DNA of 12,996 nt from Collinsella sp. (GCA_019419405.1 DYAA01000157.1:1-12996), one strand, 5' to 3'; positions 1 to 6,894 are shown, counted from the first letter of the stretch. Numbers and translations: made by a program. The notes: generated by a model not told the origin, from the sequence alone.

Positions 1-75
1 GTCATCGTGGTGTACGACCTGTTCTTTGTCCAGCAGGCACACGCCGTTAAGGCCGAGAACAAGGACCGCCTGTAA
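1..75 (+). CDS. C-terminal fragment of an unidentified protein (5' end outside window)
   Basis: The frame is open from the first base and ends with TAA at 73-75, giving 24 residues. It starts with a hydrophobic run (VIVVYDLFFVQQAHAV) and finishes with a charged tail (KAENKDRL). This looks like a last membrane helix followed by a short cytoplasmic end, so an integral membrane protein is likely. A strong hairpin terminator follows about 40 bp downstream, which supports this being a real gene end. The fragment is too short to name a family. Confidence 0.55.
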   Translation, partial: VIVVYDLFFVQQAHAVKAENKDRL

Positions 76-113
76 GCGCTCGCTTCTCATAACCTCTGCA
101 GCCAAGCAACTAA

Positions 114-149
114 AAAGGGCCGATCGCGCATCTCCGCGGTCGGCCCTTT
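114..149. terminator. Bidirectional hairpin terminator
   Basis: Bases 114-128 pair with 135-149 (AAAGGGCCGA against TCGGCCCTTT, then a T-G pair and CGCG/CGCG), leaving a 6-nt loop. The arms end in A-run/T-run. On the minus strand the hairpin is followed by TTTTTA, the better U-tract. It therefore probably ends both the plus-strand gene finishing at 75 and minus-strand transcription from rlmA. Confidence 0.8.
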
Positions 150-165
150 GCGTTTGCCCAGATAA

Positions 166-202
166 AACCTGCCAAAATAAACCTGTCCCTTTTTGGTAGG
201 TT
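166..202. repeat. Intergenic palindrome at the 3' end of rlmA
   Basis: AACCTGCCAAAA (166-177) is the inverted copy of TTTTGGTAGGTT (191-202), with a single G-T wobble in 12 pairs and a 13-nt loop. AAACCTG also occurs twice directly (165-171 and 179-185). The right arm contains two bases of the rlmA stop codon (TAA, complement of 201-203). With its CCTGTCCC loop it looks like a REP-type palindromic repeat; dispersal elsewhere in the genome cannot be seen from this window. Confidence 0.6.
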
Positions 203-1016
203 AGCAGTGGCGGTACTCGGCGATGATGAAGTCGATGTCGGTTTGAAGGGTATCCAAGTTTGCCAGGCGCTCTTTGTCGGCAGGGCGCGTGCGGTAGTAG
301 TACGGCGTCATCTGGAACACCGCCTCGATGTCTGCCTGGGTCTGGAGCGTAATGTTCGCAGACGCCCGCTGCGTTCCGACCAACTCGAGCTCGGTGGTCT
401 TCGGCAGCTTCTCATCGTTAAGGTACGGCGTATCGTAGAGCACCTCCTTGAGCCCAAAGAGATGACGGGCACCCGGCACCACGGTATAGAGTGAGCCCTC
501 TGGAGCCAGCACGCGGGCAAATTCGCGCTCGTTAAAGGGAGCGAAGAGCTCGGTCACCATATCGAAGGTGCCATCGGCCACGGGGATGTCCTTCATGTTG
601 GCCACGAAGTAGGTCGCATCGCCGCGCTTGGCAGCAAGGCGCACCATCTCTTTGCCCAGGTCAAAGCCGTAAGCATCCACGCCCGGCACCGCACCCATGG
701 CGCTGGTGTAGTAGCCCTCGCCACAGCAAATATCGAGCAACGTCATGGGGCAGTTCGTAGACGCGGCACGTCCAGACACCCGCTCGCGCACCAGCTCGAC
801 CATCGCATCGCGCAACGGCGCATAGTAACCGCGGTTCAGAAAGTCGCGACGGCTGCGTGCCTGCGACTTGGGATCGCCCATGGAGTCGCCGCTCTTGGAC
901 GAGCGCAGGAGATATAGATAGCCCTCGCGCGCACGGTCAAACCGGTGCCCACCCGCGCATGCAGCACCGCGTTCGTCATCCACCAGCGGCTCATGGCAAA
1001 CGGGACACAACAACAT
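201..1016 (-). CDS. rlmA: 23S rRNA (guanine-N1)-methyltransferase, RlmA family
   Basis: This 271-residue SAM-dependent methyltransferase is predicted to methylate N1 of a guanine in helix 35 of 23S rRNA (G745 or G748 depending on subfamily). The N-terminal zinc site is visible: Cys4, Cys7, Cys20 and His24, spaced as in E. coli RlmA. A GHRFDRAREGYLYLL segment and the family-typical basic stretch QARSRRDFLNRGYY (52-65) follow. SAM motif I is LDICCGEGYYT (94-104), with Cys where Gly is usual at the fourth position. The start is fixed by AAGGAG five bases upstream (minus strand, 1022-1027). The gene diverges from the MATE exporter across a palindrome-bearing spacer. In some Gram-positive bacteria the RlmAII branch affects macrolide (tylosin) resistance; sequence alone does not separate RlmAI from RlmAII here. 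Confidence 0.9.
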   Translation of the reverse strand: MLLCPVCHEPLVDDERGAACAGGHRFDRAREGYLYLLRSSKSGDSMGDPKSQARSRRDFLNRGYYAPLRDAMVELVRERVSGRAASTNCPMTLLDICCGEGYYTSAMGAVPGVDAYGFDLGKEMVRLAAKRGDATYFVANMKDIPVADGTFDMVTELFAPFNEREFARVLAPEGSLYTVVPGARHLFGLKEVLYDTPYLNDEKLPKTTELELVGTQRASANITLQTQADIEAVFQMTPYYYRTRPADKERLANLDTLQTDIDFIIAEYRHC

Positions 1017-1051
1017 GGCAACTCCTTAGCGCGAACAACACAACGCCCACC

Positions 1052-1080
1052 ATTGTCGCACGCCTTCCCCGCCTAGTCAT
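1052..1080 (-). promoter_or_regulatory. Possible rlmA promoter
   Basis: On the minus strand ATGACT (complement of 1075-1080) and GACAAT (complement of 1052-1057) are 17 bp apart, which would start transcription about 29 nt before the rlmA ATG. Both boxes deviate from consensus. The -35-like box lies inside the left arm of the 1070-1133 palindrome, so the repeat may contribute to the promoter. Confidence 0.35.
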
Positions 1081-1133
1081 TGGGGACGTTCTTGAATGAG
1101 TAATCGTTTTAGAACGTCCCCAATGACTAGGCG
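1070..1133. repeat. 64-bp element with perfect 23-bp inverted arms
   Basis: Bases 1070-1092 and 1111-1133 are exact reverse complements over 23 bp; the arm begins CGCCTAGTCATTGGGG and continues ACGTTCT. The 18-nt loop (1093-1110) is AT-rich. The element sits in the divergent rlmA/MATE spacer. GC-rich arms containing TGGGGAC resemble REP/REPIN elements mobilised by REP-associated transposases, but no transposase is present here. A perfect 23-bp match suggests recent insertion or strong selection. Confidence 0.85.
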
Positions 1134-1194
1134 ATTAGGAGTATCATCGTCTGCGCAAATAAGCACAAAAGAGCATGTTAGAGATTGAGAGCGT

Positions 1195-2577
1195 ATGGCT
1201 GACACCGTATCTAAGCACATTGACATGACCACCGGATCGCTGTGGCGCAATGTTCCCCTGTTCGCCTTCCCTGTGGCCGCCACGAGCATCTTGGAGCAAC
1301 TGTCGAACCTCATCGCCACGGTCATTATCGGTAACTTCTCGGGCGACCAGGGAACCCTCGCCATGGCGGCGGTCGGCTCCAATGTTCCGCTTACCAGTCT
1401 TATGCTCAACCTGTTTATTGGCATGTCGCTTGGCTCCAACGTGGTCATCGCCAACGCTATCGGCCGCAACGATCAGAACATGGTCAAACGCGCCGTCCAT
1501 ACCTCGATTCTTATGGCACTTGTGGGCTTTGTCGTCATCGCACTGGGCGAGATCTTTGCCGAGCCCATGCTCGCCGCGCTCAACGTTCCCGCCGAAACCA
1601 TGCCGCTCGCTTCGCTCTACCTACGCGTCTTTTTGCTCAGCATGCCCTCGATCTTGCTTTACAACTTTGAGGCCGCGATCTTCCGCTCCGTCGGCATCAC
1701 CCGCATGCCGCTGCAGGCGCTTGCCGTGTCCACCGTCCTCAACATTGGCCTGGACCTCATCTTTGTCCCCGTACTCCACTGGGGCGTCGCGGGCGTCGCC
1801 ATCGCCACCGCCATCGCCTACACCGTCAGCGCCGCTACGCTCTTTATCCGCCTGCTCAAGACCGACTCCGTCGTCCGCGTCACCCCGCGCGACCTGGCTA
1901 TCGACCCCGTCGCCCTCAAGCGCATCGTCAAGATCGGCCTGCCCGCCGGCATCCAGAGCGCCGTCTTTGCCGTCGCCAACATCATCATCCAGTCTGCTAT
2001 CAACAGCCTGGGCACCGAGGTCATGGCGGCATCGAGCGCCGCTATGAGCTTGGAGTACGTATGCTACAACCTGCTCAACAGCTTTAGCCAGGCTTGCACC
2101 ACCTTTGTGGGACAAAACCACGGTGCCCGCCAGATCGACCGCTGCACCAAAACGCTCAAGGTCTGCCTGGTCGAAGGCGGTATCGTTGCACTCACCACGA
2201 TTGTCGTCATTGTCGGCCTGGGGCGCGAGATCTTGTCGCTGTTCAACAGCGATCCCAACATCGTCTCGATCGGCTATATCCGCGTGTGTTCGATCTTCCC
2301 GGCGTACGCCTTTAGCATGTTCTACGAAAACATGTCCGGCTACCTACGCGGCTTTGGTATCTCGCTCACGCCCGCCCTCATCACCATGATCTGCGTCTGC
2401 GGCATCCGCTTCTATTGGGTGTTCTGCGTGTTCCCGCACTTCCGCACCTTTGCGAACATCATGATGGTCTACCCCATCAGCCTGGGCACCACGGCGTTCT
2501 TTATGGTCGTGGCGGTACTACTTTGCCACCCGGCACGCACCTATCGCGCCACCCAAGCCAAAGCGACAGCCCGCTAG
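1195..2577 (+). CDS. MATE family multidrug/sodium-type efflux transporter
   Basis: This 460-residue integral membrane protein has about twelve predicted helices and two MatE repeats (roughly residues 17-180 and 240-400). It should export organic cations or drugs in exchange for Na+ or H+. The N-terminal signature reads TTGSLWRNVPLFAFPVAATS, followed by IIGNFSG and the GSNVVIANAIGR segment (about 82-93), both typical of MATE repeat 1. Length is normal for the family. The chosen ATG has only a weak purine-rich upstream region (GATTGAGAG); an internal Met at 1225, just before the conserved TTGS, has none better. The spacer to the divergent rlmA carries the 1070-1133 palindrome. The gene ends 27 bp before the converging LysR gene, and no clear terminator lies between them. 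Substrate cannot be inferred. Confidence 0.9.
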   Translation: MADTVSKHIDMTTGSLWRNVPLFAFPVAATSILEQLSNLIATVIIGNFSGDQGTLAMAAVGSNVPLTSLMLNLFIGMSLGSNVVIANAIGRNDQNMVKRAVHTSILMALVGFVVIALGEIFAEPMLAALNVPAETMPLASLYLRVFLLSMPSILLYNFEAAIFRSVGITRMPLQALAVSTVLNIGLDLIFVPVLHWGVAGVAIATAIAYTVSAATLFIRLLKTDSVVRVTPRDLAIDPVALKRIVKIGLPAGIQSAVFAVANIIIQSAINSLGTEVMAASSAAMSLEYVCYNLLNSFSQACTTFVGQNHGARQIDRCTKTLKVCLVEGGIVALTTIVVIVGLGREILSLFNSDPNIVSIGYIRVCSIFPAYAFSMFYENMSGYLRGFGISLTPALITMICVCGIRFYWVFCVFPHFRTFANIMMVYPISLGTTAFFMVVAVLLCHPARTYRATQAKATAR

Positions 2578-2604
2578 ACACCGCACTCAACGCCACGCCA
2601 GTCA

Positions 2605-3471
2605 TTAATTGACAATATGCGAGCTCATATAGTCGATAAAGCGCCTCGTGGCGATAGGCATGGTATCCCAGCTGCGCCAAGCTGCCACTACGTCGCGCGA
2701 GGGAGCATGCACGATGGGTCGCACACGAATATCGGCTCGCATGCCCTCCACAGTACGACGGTAGAGCATGCTCACGCCTAGGCCCTCCTCCACCATCGCC
2801 ATGATGGTGTAGTCGTCAGTCACCTCACTCGTCACGTGCGGCGACAGCCCATGTGTCGCAAATGCATCGAGCACCAGGCTCTGTTCGCCCTCATCCAGCA
2901 GCACAAAGGGCTCGGACGCCAGGTCGGCGAGCGTCACCTTTTCCTTTGCCGCCAGCGGATGCGCAGCCGGCAGCAGCGCCACCAACTCGTCGTGATAGAC
3001 CACACGCTTCTCGAGGCCTGCGGTAAACCCGCGCGCCGTAAAGCAAAAATCCACCACGCCGTCGTGCACCCACTGAGCGTTGCGCGTGTAATCGCCCTGC
3101 TTGAGGGTAAAGCGTACGCCCGGGTGCAGCGTACCAAAGTCGCGGATCACACGCGGCAGCACGGTACGGCTCACGTTGGTAAACGTCGCGATGCGAATAT
3201 CGGTCGACGAAAGCCCCAGCAGCTCCTGGCGCTTGCCCTCGAGCTCGGCCTCGGCGGTCACAATCTGGCGCAGGTACGGCAGATACTGCTTGCCATCGCG
3301 CGTAAGCGAAACGCCCTGCTTTCCGCGCTCGATAAGCGTGGTGCCCAGCTCGCGCTCGAGCGCCTTGACGGCCTGGCTCACCGCACTTTGCGTATAGCCC
3401 AACTCGTCCGCCGCGCCCTTAAGACTGCCGCGATCGACCACCATACAAACAATCTGATACCGCGATGCCAT
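2605..3471 (-). CDS. LysR family transcriptional regulator
   Basis: The 288-residue protein has the standard LysR length and layout. An N-terminal winged helix-turn-helix (about 1-60) contains GSLKGAADELGYTQSAVSQ and KALERELGTTLIER. A linker helix and a periplasmic-binding-protein-like effector domain (about 90-285) follow. GGAGG lies four bases before the ATG. It is transcribed away from an EamA permease (start 3630) with a 158-bp shared spacer containing AT-rich inverted repeats. LysR proteins usually control the divergent neighbour and themselves, so the permease is the likely target. The 3' end converges on the MATE gene. The effector is unknown. Confidence 0.9.
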   Translation of the reverse strand: MASRYQIVCMVVDRGSLKGAADELGYTQSAVSQAVKALERELGTTLIERGKQGVSLTRDGKQYLPYLRQIVTAEAELEGKRQELLGLSSTDIRIATFTNVSRTVLPRVIRDFGTLHPGVRFTLKQGDYTRNAQWVHDGVVDFCFTARGFTAGLEKRVVYHDELVALLPAAHPLAAKEKVTLADLASEPFVLLDEGEQSLVLDAFATHGLSPHVTSEVTDDYTIMAMVEEGLGVSMLYRRTVEGMRADIRVRPIVHAPSRDVVAAWRSWDTMPIATRRFIDYMSSHIVN

Positions 3472-3519
3472 CGTGCCTCCACATCAATGCAGCCGTAAAA
3501 CGTTTTGCCAGCGCTTTTC

Positions 3520-3543
3520 CTAATGACATTAGCATTTCTTAAT
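3520..3543. promoter_or_regulatory. Candidate LysR operator in the divergent spacer
   Basis: CTAATG-A-CATTAG (3520-3532) is a perfect 6-bp-arm palindrome. It overlaps a second one, ATTA-N8-TAAT (3528-3543), which contains T-N11-A pairs of the kind LysR proteins recognise. Both lie between the LysR and EamA starts, in locally AT-rich DNA. The binding protein is inferred from position only. Confidence 0.45.
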
Positions 3544-3629
3544 CATACTGAAGATACATTCGCTTTACTACATCCACATCTGGGAGCAGAATCCTTTTTA
3601 CGAAACCGTTCTGTAACAAAAGGAGTCCC

Positions 3630-4532
3630 ATGGATCGCAAAAAAGCAATCGCGCTCTCATTTTCCGTTCCCGTCGCATGGGGCTTTTCGTACCCCCTCAT
3701 GAAGATCGGCATGGACAGTATGAACGCCACGAGCATCGTTGCGCTGCGCTGCATCATCGCCTTTGTGGCTTGCCTGCTGCTCTTCCACAAGCGCGCTTTC
3801 CGCATCAACCGCGACCTTATGGTCCGCGCTGCCATCATCGGCGCCATTATGGCAACCGAACTCACCTGCATGTGCCTGGGCTCCAGCCTCACCTCCGCCT
3901 CCACCGCCGGCTTTTTGCAGAGCCTGACGGTCGTGATCGTGCCGTTTGCCAACGCCGCCCTGCTGCGTCGTGCCCCCGAGCGCAAAGTGCTCGTCGGCAC
4001 CGCCATCGTCACCTGCGGTATGTTGCTGCTCTCGGGCGCCGACTTCACCAGCCTGAACCCGGGCGCGCTCATCATGCTGCTCTCCGCTTTTGTCTATGCC
4101 GGCCACATTATCGTGGCCAAGCGCTTTGTCGAAGAAGTCGATCCGCTGTCCCTGGGCGTTTGGCAGCTGGGCTTCGGCGGCCTGTTCTCGGGCATCGCCG
4201 CATGCGCCTTTGGCGGCTTCACGCTTCCCAGTACGCCCAGCGAGATCGTGCTCGTCGTTGCCCTCGCGCTCATCTGCTCTGCCTACGGCTTTATCACCCA
4301 GACGCTCGTGCAGCCCCACGTGCCTGCCGAGACCACCGGCTTCGCTTTCTCGCTCGAGCCGGTCTGCTCTGCCGTCTTTTCGTTCTTCCTGGTCGGCGAG
4401 GTCCTGAACCCCATCGCCTTCTTTGGCGCCACCCTCATCCTCACCGGCGTCATGGTGGCAACCGTCGAGCTTCCGCGCCTCCGTGCACATGGACAGGTCC
4501 GTATGGCAGGAGCGCCCGAGCGCGTCTCGTAG
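3630..4532 (+). CDS. EamA/DMT superfamily transporter
   Basis: This 300-residue inner-membrane permease has ten predicted helices formed by two EamA repeats (about 8-135 and 150-285). Seen in the sequence are the N-terminal SVPVAWGFSYPLMKIG motif, the LRCIIAFVAC helix and the second-repeat SLEPVCSAVFSFFLVGEVL segment; this Glu-Pro segment is characteristic of DMT exporters. AAAAGGAG lies four bases before the ATG. The divergent LysR gene suggests regulated export (or uptake) of a small metabolite such as an amino acid; the family does not allow the substrate to be called. The ung gene follows 88 bp later with its own likely promoter. A 7-bp hairpin (4559-4565 with 4575-4581) lies between the two genes but has no T-run. 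Confidence 0.88.
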   Translation: MDRKKAIALSFSVPVAWGFSYPLMKIGMDSMNATSIVALRCIIAFVACLLLFHKRAFRINRDLMVRAAIIGAIMATELTCMCLGSSLTSASTAGFLQSLTVVIVPFANAALLRRAPERKVLVGTAIVTCGMLLLSGADFTSLNPGALIMLLSAFVYAGHIIVAKRFVEEVDPLSLGVWQLGFGGLFSGIAACAFGGFTLPSTPSEIVLVVALALICSAYGFITQTLVQPHVPAETTGFAFSLEPVCSAVFSFFLVGEVLNPIAFFGATLILTGVMVATVELPRLRAHGQVRMAGAPERVS

Positions 4533-4579
4533 ACCCCGTTCTTCATACAGCCGTGTCATAAAGGCAACCGGTGCGCCTT

Positions 4580-4605
4580 TACAATAGATGCCAACAGAGC
4601 ATCTA
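4580..4605 (+). promoter_or_regulatory. Possible ung -10 box and adjoining palindrome
   Basis: TACAAT (4580-4585) resembles a -10 hexamer; no good -35 is visible. It runs straight into TAGATGC-N7-GCATCTA (4585-4591 with 4599-4605), a perfect 7-bp inverted repeat ending about 15 bases before the ung start. The palindrome would lie at or just after the transcription start, a usual place for a repressor site. It could instead act as a leader hairpin. Confidence 0.4.
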
Positions 4606-4620
4606 CCATAAAGGAGCCCC

Positions 4621-5346
4621 ATGGACACCGCAACCCGCGACCACAACATAGCAACTTGGTTGGGCGATGCGCCGCAGCCGGTACGTGACACTACGAACCA
4701 GCTGCTCGAGCGCATCGCCCTTTTGCGTGCCGAGCAGACTATCTACCCGGCACAAGACGACATCCTCAATGCCCTCGCCTACACGCCGGCCGACCAGGTC
4801 AAAGTTGTCATCTTGGGTCAGGACCCTTATCACGGTCCCAATCAGGCCATGGGACTGTCGTTCTCGGTCCCCGCAACGCAAACCAAGTTGCCGCCGAGCC
4901 TGCGCAACATCTATAAGGAACTCAAAGCCGATCTGGGTTGCCCCATTCCCGCCACGGGAGACCTAACACCATGGGCACAACAGGGCGTCCTGCTCCTCAA
5001 CACCACGCTCACCGTGCGCGAGCATGCCGCGAACTCGCACGCCAAACTGGGCTGGAGCACCCTGACCGACTACGTTATCGAACGCTGCTGCCAGCTGCCC
5101 CAGCCGGTAGTCTTTTTGGCATGGGGTCGCTTTGCCCAGCAGATGGTCGAAGGCAAGCTCGCCGCAATCGGCGCGGGCAAAGCAACCGGCAAGTTCTGCC
5201 TGGCCTCTACGCACCCCTCGCCGCTTTCGGCCAACCGTGCCACGGCAGAACTCCCCGCTTTTATGGGGTCGCGCCCCTTCTCCGCTGCCAATCGGCTACT
5301 CGAACAGCACGGCTCGACCCCCGTCAACTGGACTTGCCTCAGCTAA
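4621..5346 (+). CDS. ung: Uracil-DNA glycosylase (family 1)
   Basis: Ung removes uracil arising from cytosine deamination or dUTP misincorporation and so starts base-excision repair in the cytoplasm. All family-1 motifs are present in the 241-residue protein: the water-activating loop GQDPYHG (66-72, catalytic Asp68), the LLLNTTLTV strand (124-132, uracil-binding Asn), and the minor-groove loop HPSPLSA (198-204, catalytic His198). Length is normal for the family (about 220-230 in most bacteria). AAAGGAG lies about five bases before the ATG. The gene appears to be transcribed alone, behind its own -10 box and palindrome, and ends at a strong terminator. Confidence 0.97.
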   Translation: MDTATRDHNIATWLGDAPQPVRDTTNQLLERIALLRAEQTIYPAQDDILNALAYTPADQVKVVILGQDPYHGPNQAMGLSFSVPATQTKLPPSLRNIYKELKADLGCPIPATGDLTPWAQQGVLLLNTTLTVREHAANSHAKLGWSTLTDYVIERCCQLPQPVVFLAWGRFAQQMVEGKLAAIGAGKATGKFCLASTHPSPLSANRATAELPAFMGSRPFSAANRLLEQHGSTPVNWTCLS

Positions 5347-5361
5347 AAATCGATACATCAA

Positions 5362-5395
5362 AAACGCGCCCGACGGCTTTCCATCGGGCGCGTTT
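5362..5395. terminator. Bidirectional rho-independent terminator (ung / SDR)
   Basis: AAACGCGCCCGA (5362-5373) pairs perfectly over 12 bp with TCGGGCGCGTTT (5384-5395) around a 10-nt loop. A-run and T-run flanks occur on both strands. It lies between the converging ung stop (5346) and SDR stop (5397) and should end transcription from both sides. Confidence 0.9.
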
Positions 5396-5396
5396 C

Positions 5397-6077
5397 CTAT
5401 TCGGGCCAAATAAATTGTGTGCGGCCGGCCTCGCCGCCATCGATCAGCAGGCTCTGCCCGGTCATAAACCGGTTGGTCACGCCCACAAAGTAGATCCACT
5501 CGGCGATCTCTTGGGCGGTGGCCCAGCGTTTAAGCGGCGTGAGCTCCATAATCTGGTTCCACAGGTGTTCGTCTTCCATCACGCAACGGTTGAGCGGCGT
5601 GATAACGCCGCCCGGGTCCACACTGTTGGCGATGGCCTGCGGTGCCAGGCGGTTTGCAAGGTTCTTGGTGTAGGCGATAACGCCGCCCTTGCTGGCAGCA
5701 TAGGCAGGAAACTCCGATCCCGTATGTCCGCTCGCCGACCCCACATTGACCACGGATTTGATAGCCAGTGTCGGCTTGGCGGCAAGCCCCTCCCCCACAA
5801 AGGCGTAGTGCTCGGTCACGTTGATGGTGCCACGCAGGTTGGCAGCAATATCGTCGGCCGAATCCTGCGTACCAGCAACGTTCACGATTACCTGGGGTTC
5901 AAGGTCGCCTGGAAACGAGTCAGGCTCGCGGACATCAACGATCAGATGGCGGTAGCGCTCGTGTTCGATCGCCGCCGGCAGCAGATCAAAGCCCACGACC
6001 TCGTGGCCCTCGTCCAAAAAGCGCTGCACGCACGCGGCTCCGATACCGCCCGAAGCGCCCGTGATCAAAACCCGCAT
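5397..6077 (-). CDS. Short-chain dehydrogenase/reductase (SDR)
   Basis: The 226-residue Rossmann-fold oxidoreductase shows the classical SDR motifs: cofactor loop GASGGIG (7-13), NVAG (66-69), Ser114 in NVGSASG, and catalytic Tyr126-x3-Lys130 in YAASK. PGGVITPL (155-162) follows. Asp31 at the end of the second strand points to NAD(H) rather than NADP(H). It is somewhat shorter than the usual 245-255 residues because the substrate region is compact. Its ribosome binding site AAGGAG overlaps the TAA stop of the upstream transporter gene (6087-6089), so the two are probably translationally coupled. The substrate is unknown. The context suggests it acts on, or is needed with, whatever the transporter imports. 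Hydroxysteroid dehydrogenases of gut Actinobacteria belong to this superfamily, but nothing specific supports that here. Confidence 0.88.
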   Translation of the reverse strand: MRVLITGASGGIGAACVQRFLDEGHEVVGFDLLPAAIEHERYRHLIVDVREPDSFPGDLEPQVIVNVAGTQDSADDIAANLRGTINVTEHYAFVGEGLAAKPTLAIKSVVNVGSASGHTGSEFPAYAASKGGVIAYTKNLANRLAPQAIANSVDPGGVITPLNRCVMEDEHLWNQIMELTPLKRWATAQEIAEWIYFVGVTNRFMTGQSLLIDGGEAGRTQFIWPE

Positions 6078-6086
6078 ACTTGCTCC

Positions 6087-6809
6087 TTAGGCGGTTGCGT
6101 GGCGCTCGAGGTACTCGGAACCCACATTCTCGCGCTCCCAGCCGCGCACGACCTTGTAGCCCACGGGGCTCAGGAAGACCTCGCACAGCAGCTCGGCGAC
6201 AGCGCCGGTCAGCGAACACATAAGGACCTGCACCCAGGTCCAACCAAAGAACGTGTGGCTCACCACAATGGCAAAGACCAGGTTGTCGATAAACTGGCCA
6301 ACACCCGTGGACACATAGGAGCGGAAGGCAAAGCTCGCAAAATTATTCTTTTTGAGCATGCGGCCGAGCGACTGGTTGAGCGTGGAGTTAACCACGGCAG
6401 AGACGAGCATCGCCAGCGAAGAGCCCAGCACCACGTACCAGGTGCCACCGATGGTAGCGTTAAGGGCAGTGTTAACCTCGATCATGCCCGTGTCGTAGTA
6501 GGCGCCCCACATACCGGGCGTGAGCGAGCATGCCCAAAAGCACAGGCTCACGGCCAGGTTGACCAGCAGCGCGAGGATAGAGATTTTGATGGATGCCTTG
6601 GCGCCAAAGCGCTTACAGATCATGTCCTGGCACAAAAACGAAACCCAGCTCACCACAAAGCCGCAATCGAGTGCCAGATACGGCAGGCTGATGAGCTCTT
6701 TGTTGGCCAGCAGGTTCATCATGATGACGCTCACGAAAAACAGCGAAACCGTTGCCGCGGGAATGCTCCGCAACAGGACCTTGTAGTCCTCCATGACCTT
6801 CTTGATCAT
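6087..6809 (-). CDS. VUT/YhhQ family queuosine-precursor transporter
   Basis: This 240-residue membrane protein has about six to seven helices. It matches the VUT (YhhQ-like) family, whose studied members import queuosine precursors (preQ0, preQ1 or queuine) for tRNA modification. Family marks are MNLLANKELISL (31-42), DMICKRFGAKASIKIS (62-77), and RSYVSTGVGQFIDNLVF (163-179) with the conserved Gln-Phe-Ile-Asp. AAAGGAG lies six bases before the ATG. It is the first gene of a two-gene operon with the SDR. It has its own promoter and a structured leader downstream of the prfC terminator. Ligand identity (preQ0, preQ1 or queuine) cannot be read from sequence. No queuosine biosynthesis gene lies in this window. 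Confidence 0.85.
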   Translation of the reverse strand: MIKKVMEDYKVLLRSIPAATVSLFFVSVIMMNLLANKELISLPYLALDCGFVVSWVSFLCQDMICKRFGAKASIKISILALLVNLAVSLCFWACSLTPGMWGAYYDTGMIEVNTALNATIGGTWYVVLGSSLAMLVSAVVNSTLNQSLGRMLKKNNFASFAFRSYVSTGVGQFIDNLVFAIVVSHTFFGWTWVQVLMCSLTGAVAELLCEVFLSPVGYKVVRGWERENVGSEYLERHATA

Positions 6810-6815
6810 TATGTA

Positions 6816-6865
6816 CTCCTTTGGTTTTAGGTTTAACGAGCAGGATATCGGACCCGAACTGCTCG
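6816..6865 (-). promoter_or_regulatory. Structured leader of the VUT transporter gene, possible preQ1-type riboswitch
   Basis: On the minus strand CGAGCAG (6865-6859) pairs perfectly with CTGCTCG (6843-6837) around a 15-nt loop. The A-rich tail TTAAACCTAAAACC follows and runs directly into the ribosome binding site AAAGGAG (6822-6816). Loop GGGT can pair with tail ACCT, and UCCU at the loop/stem junction can pair with AGGA of the ribosome site. This is the stem, loop and A-rich-tail pseudoknot layout of preQ1-I riboswitches. The loop is larger than in known examples and I did not find the full consensus, so the assignment is tentative. Confidence 0.4.
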
Positions 6866-6894
6866 GACGCCCCGGTCTTGAGACGACGGTGGGT

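Noticed and set aside
1070..1133. Ordinary rho-independent terminator
   Set aside because: It lies between two divergent gene starts, so no transcript needs to end there. Its 18-nt loop and lack of a T-run after the stem do not fit either.
3657..4715. 352-codon minus-strand open frame antisense to the EamA gene
   Set aside because: The composition (Gly, Asp, Glu, His) is typical of an antisense shadow, and the plus-strand EamA protein is convincing.
5397..6077. Bile-acid hydroxysteroid dehydrogenase assignment for the SDR
   Set aside because: Only generic SDR motifs are visible. The protein is short, and the coupling to a VUT transporter gives no link to bile acids.
4938..6830. Very long plus-strand open frame (630 codons) spanning the end of ung, the SDR and the transporter
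   Set aside because: It runs antisense to two well-supported genes and through a terminator. Its protein is rich in His, Arg, Gln and Ala as expected from antisense GC-rich DNA.
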